Shown: positions 9,655 through 21,811 of the stretch, in pieces | Position numbering within the stretch: the first letter of the stretch is position 1 | Layout: the number at the start of each line of letters is the position of its first letter | Assembly: GCA_023014365.1 (NCBI GenBank) | Contig: JAEBUN010000012.1 | Span: 1 to 64,000, forward strand | Direction of reading: 5' to 3' | Origin: Lepiota brunneoincarnata | Taxonomy: Eukaryota; Basidiomycota; Agaricomycetes; Agaricales; Agaricaceae | Length of the DNA: 64,000 nt | The notes under the pieces: generated by a model | Seen by the model: the letters and a program-made list of their open reading frames with translations, nothing else | Database searches by the model: none | What the model was told of the DNA's origin: nothing | Program-made: the position numbers and the translations under genes

Positions 9655-12158
9655 TTTTTTTTTTTTTTTTTTTTAAATCTACAATTTATAACGCAGGCCA
9701 CAATGGGAGGCCATGTGCAACTACCTACTACAGGGGGCAAGTAGCTACAAAGTCCACCCTACATACATACTGGCATGCCTGCCAACACGAGCTTGCGTTA
9801 CCCCAAGCTCAGGAGAGGACTGCCCAAAAGAAGTGGAGAAACAAGTGGGAATCTACCCAGTAGTTAGCACATGCCTGCACCCAAAGGGCACCAGACACAC
9901 GGGGTCCCACCAAGTAGCCCACTCTGCTACCACACCTTCCCAGAGGACAGTGGCTGGAGGAGGGAGCATGTGGTACATACTCCCCTCCAGTTAAATGCTA
10001 GTACTTAAACAGCACCAGCGTAAACCACAGGAAGTTCCTGTGGGAGTAAAATCTGCAGGCCCTGGGAGCCTAATGCAGGTGGGCAGGTTGGAGAACCTGC
10101 CAGATAGCCAAGGGTCCCTGGTCCCCATACACATAGCACGTTGGTGTTAATTCACCGTAAATGCCCAGGTGGTTGGACAAAAACCAAGGAGGCAAGGTAA
10201 ACTTCCCAAAGGGAAGGGAAAAGGTGAACTGCAATGTCAGTGATGAGGGGCAACCTGGGCGTCAAGGGAAGCCCTGACTACTGTAATAGTAGCCCATACA
10301 GAATCAAGAAGGTTAGGTGCCAAGCACCCAAGCAAAATGTGTCACACAGTCCAATTACTCCAGAGAACATTTGGAGCCATGTCCGAAAAAGTGGCATTGC
10401 GGCTGAACGAGTGAGTGCAGCCACATGCGATTAAGGGGACAGGAGGGGTACTAGGACCCCTACCATCCCGTAAAATATGGGGTGAAGCGCCCGCCGAACG
10501 AGTTCTAAACGAGCCCTGCAATCTGGCGAAGCAGGCCTGTCAGAGAGGAAACACCCCACAAAAGGTGTGATAGATCAACGAGATCAGCCCGGAATGGGCT
10601 GAAACTTGCTGAGAACGGTCTGAGCATGCCCCCGAGCCTTCGCTTAGCAAGGGAGAAGCAGCTGAGCCAGGGGACTGGCAGAACGACTGCAAATAGTCAG
10701 AGAACAGGCTTCTTGGGGGGAGTGCCCCCAAAGAAGTGAACATCGAGGCTGCCCCTGTGGGCGCAGCCACGTATAAACAAGGGATCTGAAGGGGCCTAAG
10801 GGCCCCTACAGTCCTGTGAAGCTTCAGCCAGAACGGCCAAGGAACGAGCTCTGAACGAGCTCCGCAATCTAAGGATCAAGAGCTCAGAGGAGAAACACAT
10901 AAAAAGTGTGATAACTCAGCGAGATCAGTTTGGAAAGAGCTGAAACTTGCTGAGGATGTGCCCGGAGCTCCTGTGCACGCTTCGTTACCCAGTCCAGCGC
11001 TGTGGGACAAGATGTAGCCCCCCCGGAGTGATGGGGGAGGCTGGAGGAGGTGAGACATGCTTGGGCATGCTCAAAGTGTCAGTGGAGGTGCCAGAGCCTG
11101 GCACAACCACTGGAAATGGTGTATGAACACCCTGATAGTGCTTGCCTTTGACCTAGACCTCAGAAAGGTTGGGGGTTCGATTCCCTCTCATCCTCCATAC
11201 CTGTGAAGTGGGGAAAGGTCGCGCAGTTGTCATCGGATACTACCATGTGCTCGGTTCTTCGGGTGGGTAAACTATCTCTGAGGAAATTCAGTGGTCATCC
11301 TTGATCTCATCCGGTCGGGTGGCAAAGGGTGGGGCACTGGGGCTTTGGGGTTACCCACAGCTTCTCCCATAGGGGTTGCTGATTGGGGAGGTCTGCCGCC
11401 CGGACCTTGGGACTCTGGGTGAGTCCGCATCTGGGCATGCCCTGGGGTTAGATCCCCCATGGGTGTTCTGTCCGAAGTGGGTAGTGCAGGCTTAGGGTAC
11501 TGAAACAACTCCATGCCACTGGTCCACAGACCTCTGGGAGTGCAACATGGTTGGCTGTGGGTGAGGCAGAGACCTGGGACAGGTGGGGATCTGTGCTGGT
11601 TGGCTTCAGCGAACCACCTGCCCAGGAACGGGAAGCCCAGTAACTGGGGCTCTATACTAACTCCCTGGCGAAGCATGAGCTGTAGTGGGCCAGGATAGTC
11701 TCCTGCGACCTGGCTCAAGTGCACTAAATCCTCTGTTGGTTCTCCTGACTGACTAAGCCAGGTTAGAGTCTAAGTTAATTCCAGGGTCTGGTGCATCCGG
11801 TGCTTGCCTCGCAAGAGCATATAGCAATAGGGTCCTCCCTCATGGGAGGGCCCTATACCTCGTAAATTGTTGATTATAAAAAAAAAAAAAAAAAAGACCT
11901 AGACCTCAGACCAGCAATTTGGAACCCTGCAGAGCCTCCAATCCTTCCTCACAGCATTTCCTACAAAAAGGGTGAATTGCCGGTGACCCCCTTGACGGAT
12001 CGACTCAAAATTTGGTACATGGGAGAACACACAGGGCCACTACTACCATGCCGGATTAGAAGAAAAACAGGACAAGAGGAAGGCCATGAATGGGCCTCCC
12101 AACTCAAGAGGAGGTGCAACCTGACCAAATATGGTAATGGTTGCTGATGAAGGAGCTG
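9655..12158 (-). mobile_element. N1: 1.76-kb noncoding retroelement with LINE-type tail
   Basis: Minus-strand insert flanked by the 12-bp duplication GACCGAGGGTGC (9643-9654) and GACCAAGGGTGC (12159-12170). Its 3' end on the minus strand is GTTATAAATTGTAGATTT plus poly(A), seen here as poly(T) at 9655. A SINE (11164-11895) is nested inside; without it N1 is about 1.76 kb. No coding potential is recognised. Two diverged internal repeats (about 10496-10613 and 10844-10955) share GAACGAG..., GTGTGATA and GCTGAAACTTGCTGAG words. It is a non-autonomous element presumably moved by a LINE. No other copy is visible here. Confidence 0.7.
11164..11895 (+). mobile_element. SINE-T copy S3, truncated within its tRNA-like head
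   Basis: Flanked by a perfect 14-bp target duplication GACCTAGACCTCAG (11150-11163 and 11896-11909). It begins at AAAGGTTGGGGGTTCG, so it keeps the B box but lost the A box, and ends with the usual hairpin and poly(A). It is inserted in N1, so this SINE moved after N1 did. Confidence 0.92.
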
Positions 12159-12170
12159 GACCAAGGGTGC

Positions 12171-12450
12171 TCTGGGGAGCTCCCTCTGAACTCGTGGTCC
12201 AGCAAGGGCTGAAGCGGATGATTCGCCACAAGTGTGGCAACCTGAAATATTGTACGGGACACCAGCTTCTTGAGATGCAGCCAGAAGGGCCTCTGCCCCC
12301 CCAGTAGGGGACGTGCAGAATGCACCGACAATCCAATTAGCAGCGCGCCGCTGCATGGAGTTAAACATCTTGAGGATTCCCTTGTTATGGAAACCCTCGT
12401 GATACCACATACGGAATCCATACGTGGCAATGGGAACCATGCAGGACTGG
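12171..12450 (-). pseudogene. LINE-B copy B: post-RT segment
   Basis: Minus-strand piece of LINE-B ORF2 encoding the VVPIATYGFRMWYH and RAANWIVGAF segments that follow the reverse transcriptase. It is homologous to 3200-3490 and to LINE-A 28530-28800. It ends at 12450 in the target duplication of the N2-SINE chimera and continues at 14281. Confidence 0.7.
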
Positions 12451-14266
12451 TTTTTTTTTTTTTTGAAATCAACAATTTACGAGGTATAGGGCCCTCCCGT
12501 GAGGGAGGACCCTATTGCTATGCGCTCTTGCGAGGCAAGCACCGGATGCACCGGACCCTAGAATCAACTTAGACTCTAACCTGGCTTAGTCAGTCAGGAG
12601 AACCGACAGAGGATTTAGTGCACTTGAGCCAGGTCGCAGGAGACTATCCTGGCCCACTACAGCTCATGCTTCGCCAGGGAGTTAGTATAGAGCCCCGGTT
12701 ACTGGGCTTCCCGTTCCCAGGCAGGTGGTTTGCTGATGCCAACTGGCGCGGATCCCCACCTGTCCCAGGTCTCTGCCTCGCCCACAGCCAACCACGTTGC
12801 ACTTCCAGAGGTCCATGGACCAGTGGCGTGGAGTTGTTTCAGTACCCTAAGCCTGCGCTGCCCACTTCAGACGGAACACCCACTGGGGGATCTAACCCCA
12901 GGGCATGCCCAGATGCGGACTCACCCAGAGCTCCAAGGTCCAGGCGGCGGACCTCCCCAATCGGCAGCCCCTATGGGAGAAGCCGTGGGTAACCCCAAAG
13001 CCCCAGTGCCCCACCCTTTGCCACCTGACCCGTCCAAGGAGCCCCTTGCAGGCAAACTCCGCGTGATCCCAACATGGCCCGCTTGGCGTAAGATGAGTGC
13101 TATGGCACCTGTTACTCCCATGCCAGACTGAGCTTTACTCGCCATAGACACAGGCAGGGGCCTCCCTTATAGGTGGTGCGCCCGGGGGCATGGGTCGGCA
13201 CACTAACAGCCTCCCTAATTGGTGCAGCACTAAAGCCAACGGGCCGGACTTACATGAGGCAGCGCAAAATCGTGGAACACCCCAAACCCGTTGCCCTCCC
13301 AACTAGGTAATCCCCGGGGTAGCGGGTCAGCACAGAAGGCCTTCCTAAAGGGTGTACAAGGCAGGCTAAACTCCACCACTCAACTCACAGGCTCACACTA
13401 GAACCACTGACGTAGTAACAACTCAAACCGATAAACCCGGATCTTACCCGGGATCGATCGACAGCAGATCTTGATCTCTCGAGCTGGTTCGCCATTCTCT
13501 GAACGAACCGCTACGGCCCAGTGACTACCCAGGGTGTGACCCCCGGACCACCTTCCCATTACCCAGCAGCCGGTTTGTGATCAAGATCCAGTTGCCCAGA
13601 TCTACGATAAGCATGGATCCCCGTATAACTGTCCGGGCTTACTGTCTTGCAGGGGCTGCTACCGGGATGGAAGTCGCAGCGTGAGAGCTGCCCTGGAGTT
13701 TGGGTGATCCCTACTAACGTCCTGCACCCGGCTGAGCTTTACTCGCTTGGAATGCAGGAGGGGGGTGGCCTGTCCTCTCGGTCGGCTTGTTTTCACGGCT
13801 ATGCCCCCTCTTACCATCCCCTATCCTCTCAGTCCCTTGCGGGCATGCCCTCAGTTTTCAAGCGGGAGACTCCCTACTCGTGAGGGGGTATTTGGGGGAA
13901 GCGCACTCACTACAGGTTTCGCGAGAGCTTGGCGAGGAGTGCAGTTGTCCCACTGCGAACCCGCCCAGGACATGCCCAGGGGGACTCCTAACCCATTTCG
14001 GCCAGCCAGGGATCCACTGACCCCAGCAGAGACCGCCCAGAATCGTCAGCTCATCAGGCAGCCAGCATACCCAGCCATTAAGCACCTTTGCCAAGGGCAC
14101 ACCCAACTCCCCAACAACCCCAGACAGCCCTGGGATGCTCCAGAAGGGTGAAGAGAGGTGGAATAGTGTAGACAACCCACTAAAAATGGGACAGCTGCCT
14201 GTAGATTAGGAAGTAGAAAATAACATAAGAGGGGGATGATGGTGGTAAGAGGGAAAGGAGCAGCTG
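12451..14266 (-). mobile_element. Chimeric retroelement: N2 5' module fused to SINE-T 3' part
   Basis: A single minus-strand insertion flanked by a 14-bp duplication CCATG[C/T]AGGACTGG (12437-12450 and 14267-14280). Its 3' part (12451-13030) is the end of SINE-T with hairpin and poly(A). Its 5' part (13031-14266) is N2, which also occurs at 35712, 37019 and 61656 next to different 3' sequences. The single duplication shows that both parts inserted together. The junction falls at a GGTCA shared by N2 and SINE-T. The segment is noncoding apart from a short frame at the end of N2 (minus, about 13151 to 13030). Confidence 0.8.
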
Positions 14267-14449
14267 CCATGTAGGACTGGTAAAGAAGATGTTTCTGGTT
14301 GGGAAGAAGCCCCCAGGTTGAATTACCAAGCATCCCCATTGCACCAACCAGTGGAGAAAGCCTTGGTAGAATAGTAACGCATATGCTTGCAGAAGGTGAG
14401 AGCATGGTCGAAATAGAAACCCAAGTACCGCCAATATGGCTTGGGCCTC

Positions 14450-15523
14450 TTTTTTGTTTTGAAATCAACAATTTACAAGGTATAGGGTCCTCCTGTGAGG
14501 GAGGACCCTATTGCTATGCGCTCTTGCAAGGCAAGCACTGGATACACCGGACCCTGGAATCAACTTAGACTCTAACCTGGCTTAGTCAGTCAGGAGAACT
14601 GACAGAGGATTTAGTGCACTCGAGCCGGGTCATGGGAGACTGTCTTGGCCCGCTATGGCTCACACTTTCGCCAGGGAGTTAGTATAGAGCCCTGGTTACT
14701 GGGCTTCCCATTCCCAAGCAGGTAGTTTGCTGATGCTAACTGGCGTGGATCCCCACCTGTCCCAGGTCTCTGCCTCACCCATAGCCAACTACGTTGCACT
14801 CCCAGAGGTCCATGGACCAGTGGCATGGAGTTGTTTCAGCACCCTAAGCCTGCGCCACCCACTTCAGACAGAACACCCATGGGGGATCTAACCCCAGGGC
14901 ATACCCAGATGCAGACTCACCCAGAGCTCCAAGGTCCAGGTGGCAGACCTCCCCAATCAGCAACCCCTATGGGAGAAGCTGTGGGTAACCCCAAAGCCCC
15001 AGTGCTCCACCCTTTGCCACCCGACCGGATACCTACTACCATGGACTAATGACCAGTACTTACTTGGCTTAAGCCAGCAGCACCCAGGACCAAGCATTCC
15101 CATGTAGGGGGTTACCTGGCCCCTTATCAGGACGTTCAATCTGTTTTTGTTAGAATTCCCCCACTTATCATGCCCTGTGCTTTCACTCCCTTATTAGGCA
15201 CAGCTGATCTGGTCCAATCGAGATTGATCCAGATCTGCCACTTTGGGCTCCAACAATCTCTCCCCCAGATTTACCCCAGATTGGTGATTGCCAGTTGCCA
15301 AATCAAGAACTGAGATTAAGGAGACCATTGAATTTCCTCGGAGATAGTTTATCCACCTGAAGAACTGAGCATGCAGTAGTATCCGATAACAACCGCATGA
15401 CCTCTCCCCACTTCACAGGTATGGAGGATGAGAGGGAATTGAACCCCCAACCTTTCCAGCAGCCATGCACAGCCACCTCTCCCCATCTTTAGTGATTGAA
15501 ACCACTGGGCTAGGGGGGCTCCC
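14450..15523 (-). mobile_element. SINE-T copy S5, full length
   Basis: Flanked by a 15-bp duplication TA[T/C]GGCTTGGGCCTC (14435-14449 and 15524-15538). On the minus strand it has the A box (15512-15502) and B box (15445-15435), the conserved body, the 3' hairpin and a T-interrupted poly(A). Length 1074 bp. Inserted in LINE-B copy B. Confidence 0.92.
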
Positions 15524-15541
15524 TACGGCTTGGGCCTCAAG

Positions 15542-15914
15542 TGTTGAAGCAGGAGCGTTAGGGGGACTGGTAAGGAGTCTTAACAGTGAAGGAACAAGTG
15601 TATTACGCTGAAGGGAATGACTAGAAACGAAAGGAACAAGCTGTATGACAGCTGTGAGAGACTGGAAGTGGAGATAGAACTAACTACTCACCTGTGGACA
15701 GCTGTGAGAGACTAGAAGTCCCAAAAGCATCCACAGGTGCAAGTCCATGTCTAGATCACATGACTAGCTACCAAAACTGTCCAGGCCTATCTACAAGTCC
15801 ACAAACACAACAACAAACAAGTGGGACTGTTCAGAGTACAATGAGACAAGTGCACACTGCTCACCACAGGAGTGCACATAGCACATCCTGGCATGTCACA
15901 GGGCACTCCTAACA
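15542..15914 (-). repeat. Copia-1 3' LTR (minus copy)
   Basis: 373 bp, TGTTGAAGC...CTCCTAACA on the plus strand. It is preceded by the TCAAG duplication and followed by the complement of the polypurine tract. It differs from its partner LTR by small indels near 15640-15700, so the two LTRs have diverged since insertion. Confidence 0.93.
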
Positions 15915-15944
15915 CACCCCCTTGATCTGACAAGTCCTACTGCA

Positions 15945-18900
15945 TCAGACATACTGTCGCAGACCTAAAAGAGGTACTGTGGACTCCACAATTGACATAG
16001 GAACAGGCTTGGTGAGGATGTCAGCCAACTGCTCAGTGGTTGGTACATGTACTGGATCAATCATTCTTGCCTCCACTGCATCATGGAGCCAGTAAAGTCG
16101 AAGGTCTAGGTGCTTCATTCGTCCATGATGTTCTGGATTCTTTGCAGCCTGTATTCCTGACTTGTTGTCAACATAGAGTGTTGAAGGGAAGGAAATGATG
16201 TGTCCAATCTCCAAGAGAATGTTGTACATCCACATGATCTCCTTGCCTGCTTCAACTGCTGCAACATACTCAGCTTCAGTAGTAGACAGTGTTACCAATC
16301 CCTGACGCTTTGAGGACCATCCTACAGCACCACCACACACTAGAGTTACATATCCCCCTGTTGCTCATCCTGTCTCCTTGCAATCACCATGAGAGGCATC
16401 TGAGTAGGTTATAAACAACTTGTCATCATCGTTCCCTTTGTAGACTAGCTTGTAGTCAGCAGTGCCTTTGAGGTAACGGAAGAGGTGTTTGACAGCTGCC
16501 CAGTGCTAGGGGCCAGGATTGTGATTAAACTGCCCCAGATAAGCAACAGCGAATGCAATGTCGGGACAAGTCATGGTGGCCAAGTACTGGAGTGCACCCA
16601 CAGCACTGAGATAGGGAATAGAGCGCATCTGATCTTGTTCTGCAGGGGAGATTGTGATGTTGGCTAAATCAATTCCTGGACTCATAGGAGTCTTCACAGG
16701 ATTGCAGTCATCCATACCAAACTGTTTGAGCATAGAATCAATATAGTGCGATTGGGAAATGGAGATGGTGCGGTTGGGGATGTCCTGAGCAATCTGGATG
16801 TTGAGAAGAAAGGAGGTGAGACCAAGATCACAGAGTTTGAAGTGTTTTGACAGTTCAGCTACTGTTCTGTCCTATGGCTTGATTGTTCTTGGACACAAGT
16901 GTGATGTCATCAATGAAGATGGGAACAATAACACGAACGTCACCCTTGCTGTAAACATACACAGAGTTGTCTGACTTGAGCTTGGTGTAGTCCAAAAAGC
17001 TAAAGATGTCATGTAGCTTCTTGTTCCACTGTCTAGCAGCCTGTTTGAGGCCATAGAGCGACTTGGTGAGCTTGCAAACATGGTTAGGACCTCCCTCGTG
17101 GTAGCCTTCAGGTTGGCGCATGTAGATCTCTTCATCCAAGTCCCCATAAGTGAAGGCAGATGAAATGTCGACAGAACGAAGTGAATAGCCTTCTTTGGCT
17201 GCCAAGGCCAGAATGAGGCGTAAGGATGCAGGGCGATATGTGGGAGCAAAGACTTCAGTATAGTCAAATCCAGGGCATTGAGAGTACCCTTTTGCGACCA
17301 ACCTAGCCTTGTAGTGCTCCACGGAGCCATCAGCCTTGAGCTTGACTTGGAACACCCAACCTGAGTTGATAGCTGTTTTGCCAGGAGGGAGCTCAACGAT
17401 TTGCCAAGTGTTGTTACCCATCAAAGACATCATCTCATCATTGCAAGCACCTTGCCATTGAGTCCCATCAGGTGCAGACATTGCAGCCTTGAAGGTACAG
17501 AAGCCTGGGTCCTCTGTGTTGCCAGCAAACTCAACATCTTGAAAGCCATCCTCAACAGCTAGATCAGCTTCCTCCTCATCATCACTGTCAGGGACAGGAG
17601 GTGGAGGATCTCTGACCTTCCACCACTCACCAGGTGACCGTCTCACATGTGCAGAGCATCACGGAGCAGTTGGGAGCAATGGTGGTACAGGAGGTGGTGC
17701 AATATCAAGAGGAGGCGCAGGAACAGGAGGAATGATAGGAGGTGGAGCAGGGAGTGGTACATCTTGAGGAGGATGAATAGGAATGGATGGAATGACTGGA
17801 GACACCCCCTCATCGTCAAGAGGTGGTACTCCCTTAGAATGCGGAGAGGAGGGTGGTAATGGAGTTGGTGTAGTGGGTGGAGGAGTAAATCCTGGATTGG
17901 AGTTGGAATGTGAGGGAAAGTTAGACAGAGCAGATGGGACAGCCAGTGGACAGTGGTGCAGTCATCTACATACTAGACAGTCCAGGGAAGTGCCATTCAT
18001 CAAAGTCAGCTCTCTCTGAGATCACAACTTGTTTAGTCACAGGATTGTCAAACCTCCATGCCTTGTAGCCAATAGGATAGCCAATGAATATACACTGTTG
18101 CATGTGTGGTCCAAGTGACATCCGCTTGTCTTTCTGCACATGAACATACACAGTGCACCCCCAGACTCGTAGGTGAGCAACATCAGGCTTATGTTTGTAA
18201 AAGGCCTCATAAGAAGTGGTGTTGGGAAGGGGAGCAGTAGGGAGGCGATTCCAGACATGAATCATTGCAGTGAGGCACTCGCCCCAAAATGAAGGAGGGA
18301 GATGGGCTTCAGCAAGCATCGCAGTGATACTGCTCACCCATTGTCCGATTAGCGCGTTCGGCCAAACCATTCTGTTGGGGCTGGTTGCGTGCAGAGTGTC
18401 TCTGCTCAATCCCACAGTCAGTGGTGAATTTGATGAAGACATTAGACATGTATTCACCCCCTTTATCGTCCTGAAGTGCACAAATCTTGCAGGAGAGCTG
18501 GTTCTCTGCCCAAGACTTGAAAGTGCGAAATGCATTAAATGCCTCCAATTTCTTCTTTAGGAAGTACACTGCTTGGAATCATGTTGAGTCATCAATGAAC
18601 GTGATCCAGTACTTGTAACCTCGATTGGTAGGTACAGGGAGTGGTCCATGAAGATCTGAGTGCACAAGGTCAAGTGGTGCACATGTATGATTGGTTGAGG
18701 GAGGAAATGAGGGAGCGTGCATCTTGCCAGCCAAGCAAGGTTCACAAACAGGATCAGGAGGTGTCTGAGAGGTAAGAGTGAGACCAGTCACCAATTGCTG
18801 GGAGATCATCTTCTTCACATCAGCATAGTTCTGGTGGATGAGCCTTCTGTGCCAGAGTGACAAGTCAAGAGGGAGAGAGATAGAGGCTGCAGAAGCAAGC

Positions 18901-20206
18901 TGGGAAGCAATGGTGACTCCCTCAAGCACAGCAGTGTTGTTAGAACAGATCCTAGCACAGAACAGAGTCTTCCTATCCCTCTGGAAGTCCATAGACGAAG
19001 CAGAGATGTGTATATTAAGGCCTTTATAGCCTAGTAAGGTAGAGGCAAGACAGGAGATTGCTCTGAAGCTGAGGAACATGGAGAACTTGTGAAAACTGCA
19101 CTGCACTCGTCGCTTTTCCCCCTACAACTGGCTGAAACACCACAGAGCCCACCCCAGCTGAGTAAATGACTGAATCATCAGCTAACTGGACAGGAATGTG
19201 AAGGGGAGCATAGGAATGCATCCAGTGACAATGTGGGGTCATATGAGAAGTAGCCCCTGAGTCTGCAAGCCAATCAATGTCAGAGGAGAGCTGGGAAGGT
19301 GTGGGGGAGGTTATACTTGCATTTCCAGCAAATTCTGTGGTGCTGAGCGCAGTTTTCGGATGCAGGAGAGGGCAGGGAGTCTTATGACGTGTCCTGGGCC
19401 TTGTTGGTACAGTTCCTGGGCCGTCTAGAGTGCGATTTTGACGTGTTTTCGCATGCATCCTTCTGGGCATCCAAAAAGGAGTAGCACTTGAGCAGTGTGT
19501 GGCCAGGCTTGTCACAAAATTCGCATTTCCTGGATGAAGGAGTGGGTGCAGAGCGTGTTGCCAGTGCCTGAGAGGAGCCTGCAGTGTCCCCAGCACATCT
19601 ACAACATTGAACATCCACTGTGACGAAGGCCTGGTGCATAGAAGCCTTGTCAAGTTTGTCCATGAGCAGGAGGGAAGAGGTGAATGAGGAGAATTCCTCA
19701 GCAGGGAGGGCTCTAATGAGAACCATGGAGGCCAGTTCTTCATCCAGCTGGGCTAGTGTGAATCCAGAGGGGCGGAGATTCGCGATTTTTCGAGTATTTT
19801 TGTCCACCCTGTTCATCAGAGCCTGTGGGGACTCGTCCTCTTGCTTCCTGATGCTGAATAAGTCATCATTCATGTTAAAATGCGTCCCAGCATGCTTTTG
19901 GAGGTGTATTTGCTCTAGGGCCTTCCACATCTTCACAGGATCGTCCTGAATTGAGTTGGAATGAATCCTCTGGTCAAATTCCACCATTAGAAACAGCCAG
20001 CCAGCTGCCTTGTCCACTTTAGCCTTCCAAGCTTCCTTAGCCTAATATTCTTCTTTGGTGGGGGGAGATGAGAGTGAGGGACTTAGCATAGAACCAGATA
20101 CCACTCTCCACAGCCCAGAAGCTCAAAACCACGCCTCCATCTCTCCAGACCATGTGGGGTAGTTGGAAGCATTCAATTTGTTGAAATGGGGAGTACTGGA
20201 AGCCAT
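15945..20206 (-). pseudogene. Copia-1 gag-pol polyprotein, broken
   Basis: Minus-strand polyprotein of a Ty1/copia element, starting at the ATG at 20206. Visible parts are the gag region, a CCHC knuckle (CEFCDKPGHTLLKC), protease with ADSGATSH, the GAG-pre-integrase (LWHRRLIHQ, CEPCLAGK), and an integrase core with D, D and E all present (HSD, QDDKGGEY, GLAERANR). Reverse transcriptase with FIDDI and RNase H ending in ADILTKP follow. Stops and frameshifts divide it, including a TAG replacing a Gln codon two codons before the corresponding lesion in the array copies. The glutamate of the integrase triad is at 18357-18359. Confidence 0.9.
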
Positions 20207-20276
20207 TGGGAAAGGCAGAAATGAGTGAAAGGGTAAAAACACGTTTTGAAGCTGTTATAGCCCGGGGCCCATAACC

Positions 20277-20646
20277 TGTTGAAGCAGGAGCGTTGGGGGA
20301 CTGGTAAGGAGTCCTAACAGTGAAGGAACAAGTGTATTACACGAAGGGAATGACTAGAAACGAAAGGAACAAGCTGTGGACAGCTGTAAGAGACTAGGAG
20401 TGGAGATAGAACTAACTACTCACCTGTGGACAGCTGTGAGAGACTAGAAGTCCCAAAAGCATCCACAGGTGCAAGTCCATGTCTAGATCACATGACTAGC
20501 TACCAAAACTGTCCAGGCCTATCTACAAGTCCACAAACACAACAACAAACAAGTGGGACTGTTCAGAGTACAATGAGACAAGTGCACACTGCTCACCACA
20601 GGAGTGCACATAGCACATCCTGGCATGTCACAGGGCACTCCTAACA
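20277..20646 (-). repeat. Copia-1 5' LTR (minus copy)
   Basis: 370 bp, TGTTGAAGC...CTCCTAACA on the plus strand. It is adjacent on the left to the primer-binding site (20265-20276) and on the right to the TCAAG target duplication. Confidence 0.93.
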
Positions 20647-20781
20647 TCAAGGGGGTATCCCCTGTATATGGATGGAAGCCCAGGTCGATGGGCGGATTGG
20701 CATCCCTTGGGCTACGAGAGAAATGAAACACCTCAGACTTGGTATGCTCAAGCGTGAGGCCGAAAGAGTCAGGGGCCCCTC

Positions 20782-20792
20782 TAGCCCAGTGG
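20782..20792 (+). promoter_or_regulatory. RNA polymerase III A box of SINE-T
   Basis: TAGCCCAGTGG fits the tRNA A-box consensus TRGYNNARNGG. The same box is found in copies S1 (6387-6397), S5 (15502-15512, minus) and S7 (39274-39284). Confidence 0.85.
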
Positions 20793-20848
20793 TTTTGATT
20801 ACTAAAGATGGGGAGAGGTGGCTATGCACGGCTGCTGGAAAGGTTGGG

Positions 20849-20859
20849 GGTTCGATTCC
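20849..20859 (+). promoter_or_regulatory. RNA polymerase III B box of SINE-T
   Basis: GGTTCGATTCC matches GGTTCRANNCC exactly and lies 56 bp after the A box. It forms the loop side of a T-arm-like stem (GGGGG paired with CCCTC). It is conserved in S1 (6454-6464, with CAA), S5 (15435-15445) and S7 (39341-39351). Confidence 0.88.
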
Positions 20860-21781
20860 CTCTCATCCTCCATACCTGTGAAGTGGAGAGAGGTTGCACG
20901 GTTGTCATCGGATACTACTGTATGCTCGGTTCTTTGGGTGGGTAAACTATCTCCGAGGAAAATTCAATGGTCTCCTTGATCTCAGTTCTCGATTTGGCGA
21001 CTGGCAATCGCCAATCTGAGGTAAATCTGGGGAAGAGATTGTTGGAGCCCAAAGTGGCAGATCTGGATCAATCTCGATTGGACCAGATCGGCTGTGCCTG
21101 ATAAGGGAGTGAAAGCACAGGGCATGGTAAGCAGGGGAATTCTAACAAAAACAGATCAAACATCCTGATAAGGGGCCAGGTAATCCCTCACATGGGAACG
21201 CTTGGTCCGGGTGCCACCGGCTTAAGCCAAGTAAGTACCGGTCGTTAGTCCATGGTAGTAGGTATCCGGTCGGGTGGCAAAGGGTGGGGCACTGGGGCTT
21301 TGGAGTTACCCATGGCTTCTCCCATAGGGGCTGCCAATTGGGGAGGTCCACTGTCCGGACCTTGGAGCTCTGAGTGAGTCTGCATCTGGGTATGCCCTGG
21401 GGTTAGATCCCCCATGGGTGTTCTGTCTGAAGTGGGCAGCGCAGGCTTAGGGTGCTGAAACAACTCCACACCACTGGTCCACGGACCTCTGGGAGTGCAA
21501 CGTAGTTGGCTGTGGGCAAGGCAGAGACCTGGGACAGGTGGGAATCTGCGCTGGTTGGCATCAGTGAACCACCTGCCCAGGAACGGGAAGCCCAGTAACC
21601 AGGGCTCTATACTAACTCCCTGGTGAAGCATGAGCCATAGCGGGCCGGGACAGTCTCCCGCGATCTGGCTTGAGTGCACTAAATCCTCTGTTGGTTCTCC
21701 TGACTGACTAAGCTAGGTTAGAGTCTAAGTTGATTCCGGGGTCCGGTGCATCTGGTGCTTGCCTCACAAGAGCGCATAGCA

Positions 21782-21811
21782 ATAGGGTCCTCCCTCATGG
21801 GAGGGCCCTAT
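21782..21811 (+). other. 3'-terminal hairpin of SINE-T
   Basis: ATAGGGTCCTCCC pairs with GGGAGGGCCCTAT across a 4-base loop (13 pairs, one G-T wobble). It lies about 20 bases before the poly(A) and is kept in every SINE-T copy, including truncated ones. It is a likely recognition structure for the LINE reverse transcriptase. Confidence 0.75.

Larger units (their letters stand above)
15542..20646 (-). mobile_element. Copia-1 element, complete but decayed, minus strand
   Basis: Full LTR retrotransposon with two LTRs (15542-15914 and 20277-20646), TG...CA ends and a perfect 5-bp target duplication TCAAG (15537-15541 and 20647-20651). The primer-binding site lies at 20265-20276 and a purine tract sits next to the 3' LTR (complement of 15915-15923). 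The internal region encodes a gag-pol polyprotein in the order gag, protease, integrase, reverse transcriptase, RNase H. It is broken by several stops and frameshifts. It is inserted in LINE-B copy B and is clearly more diverged than the array at 40589-55135. Confidence 0.95.

Noticed and set aside
20772..20870. A tRNA gene at each SINE-T head.
   Set aside because: A and B boxes are present, but the 5' acceptor strand does not pair with the 3' CTCATCC, the spacing is long, and the sequence is repeated with the SINE body. It is a tRNA-derived head, not a tRNA gene.
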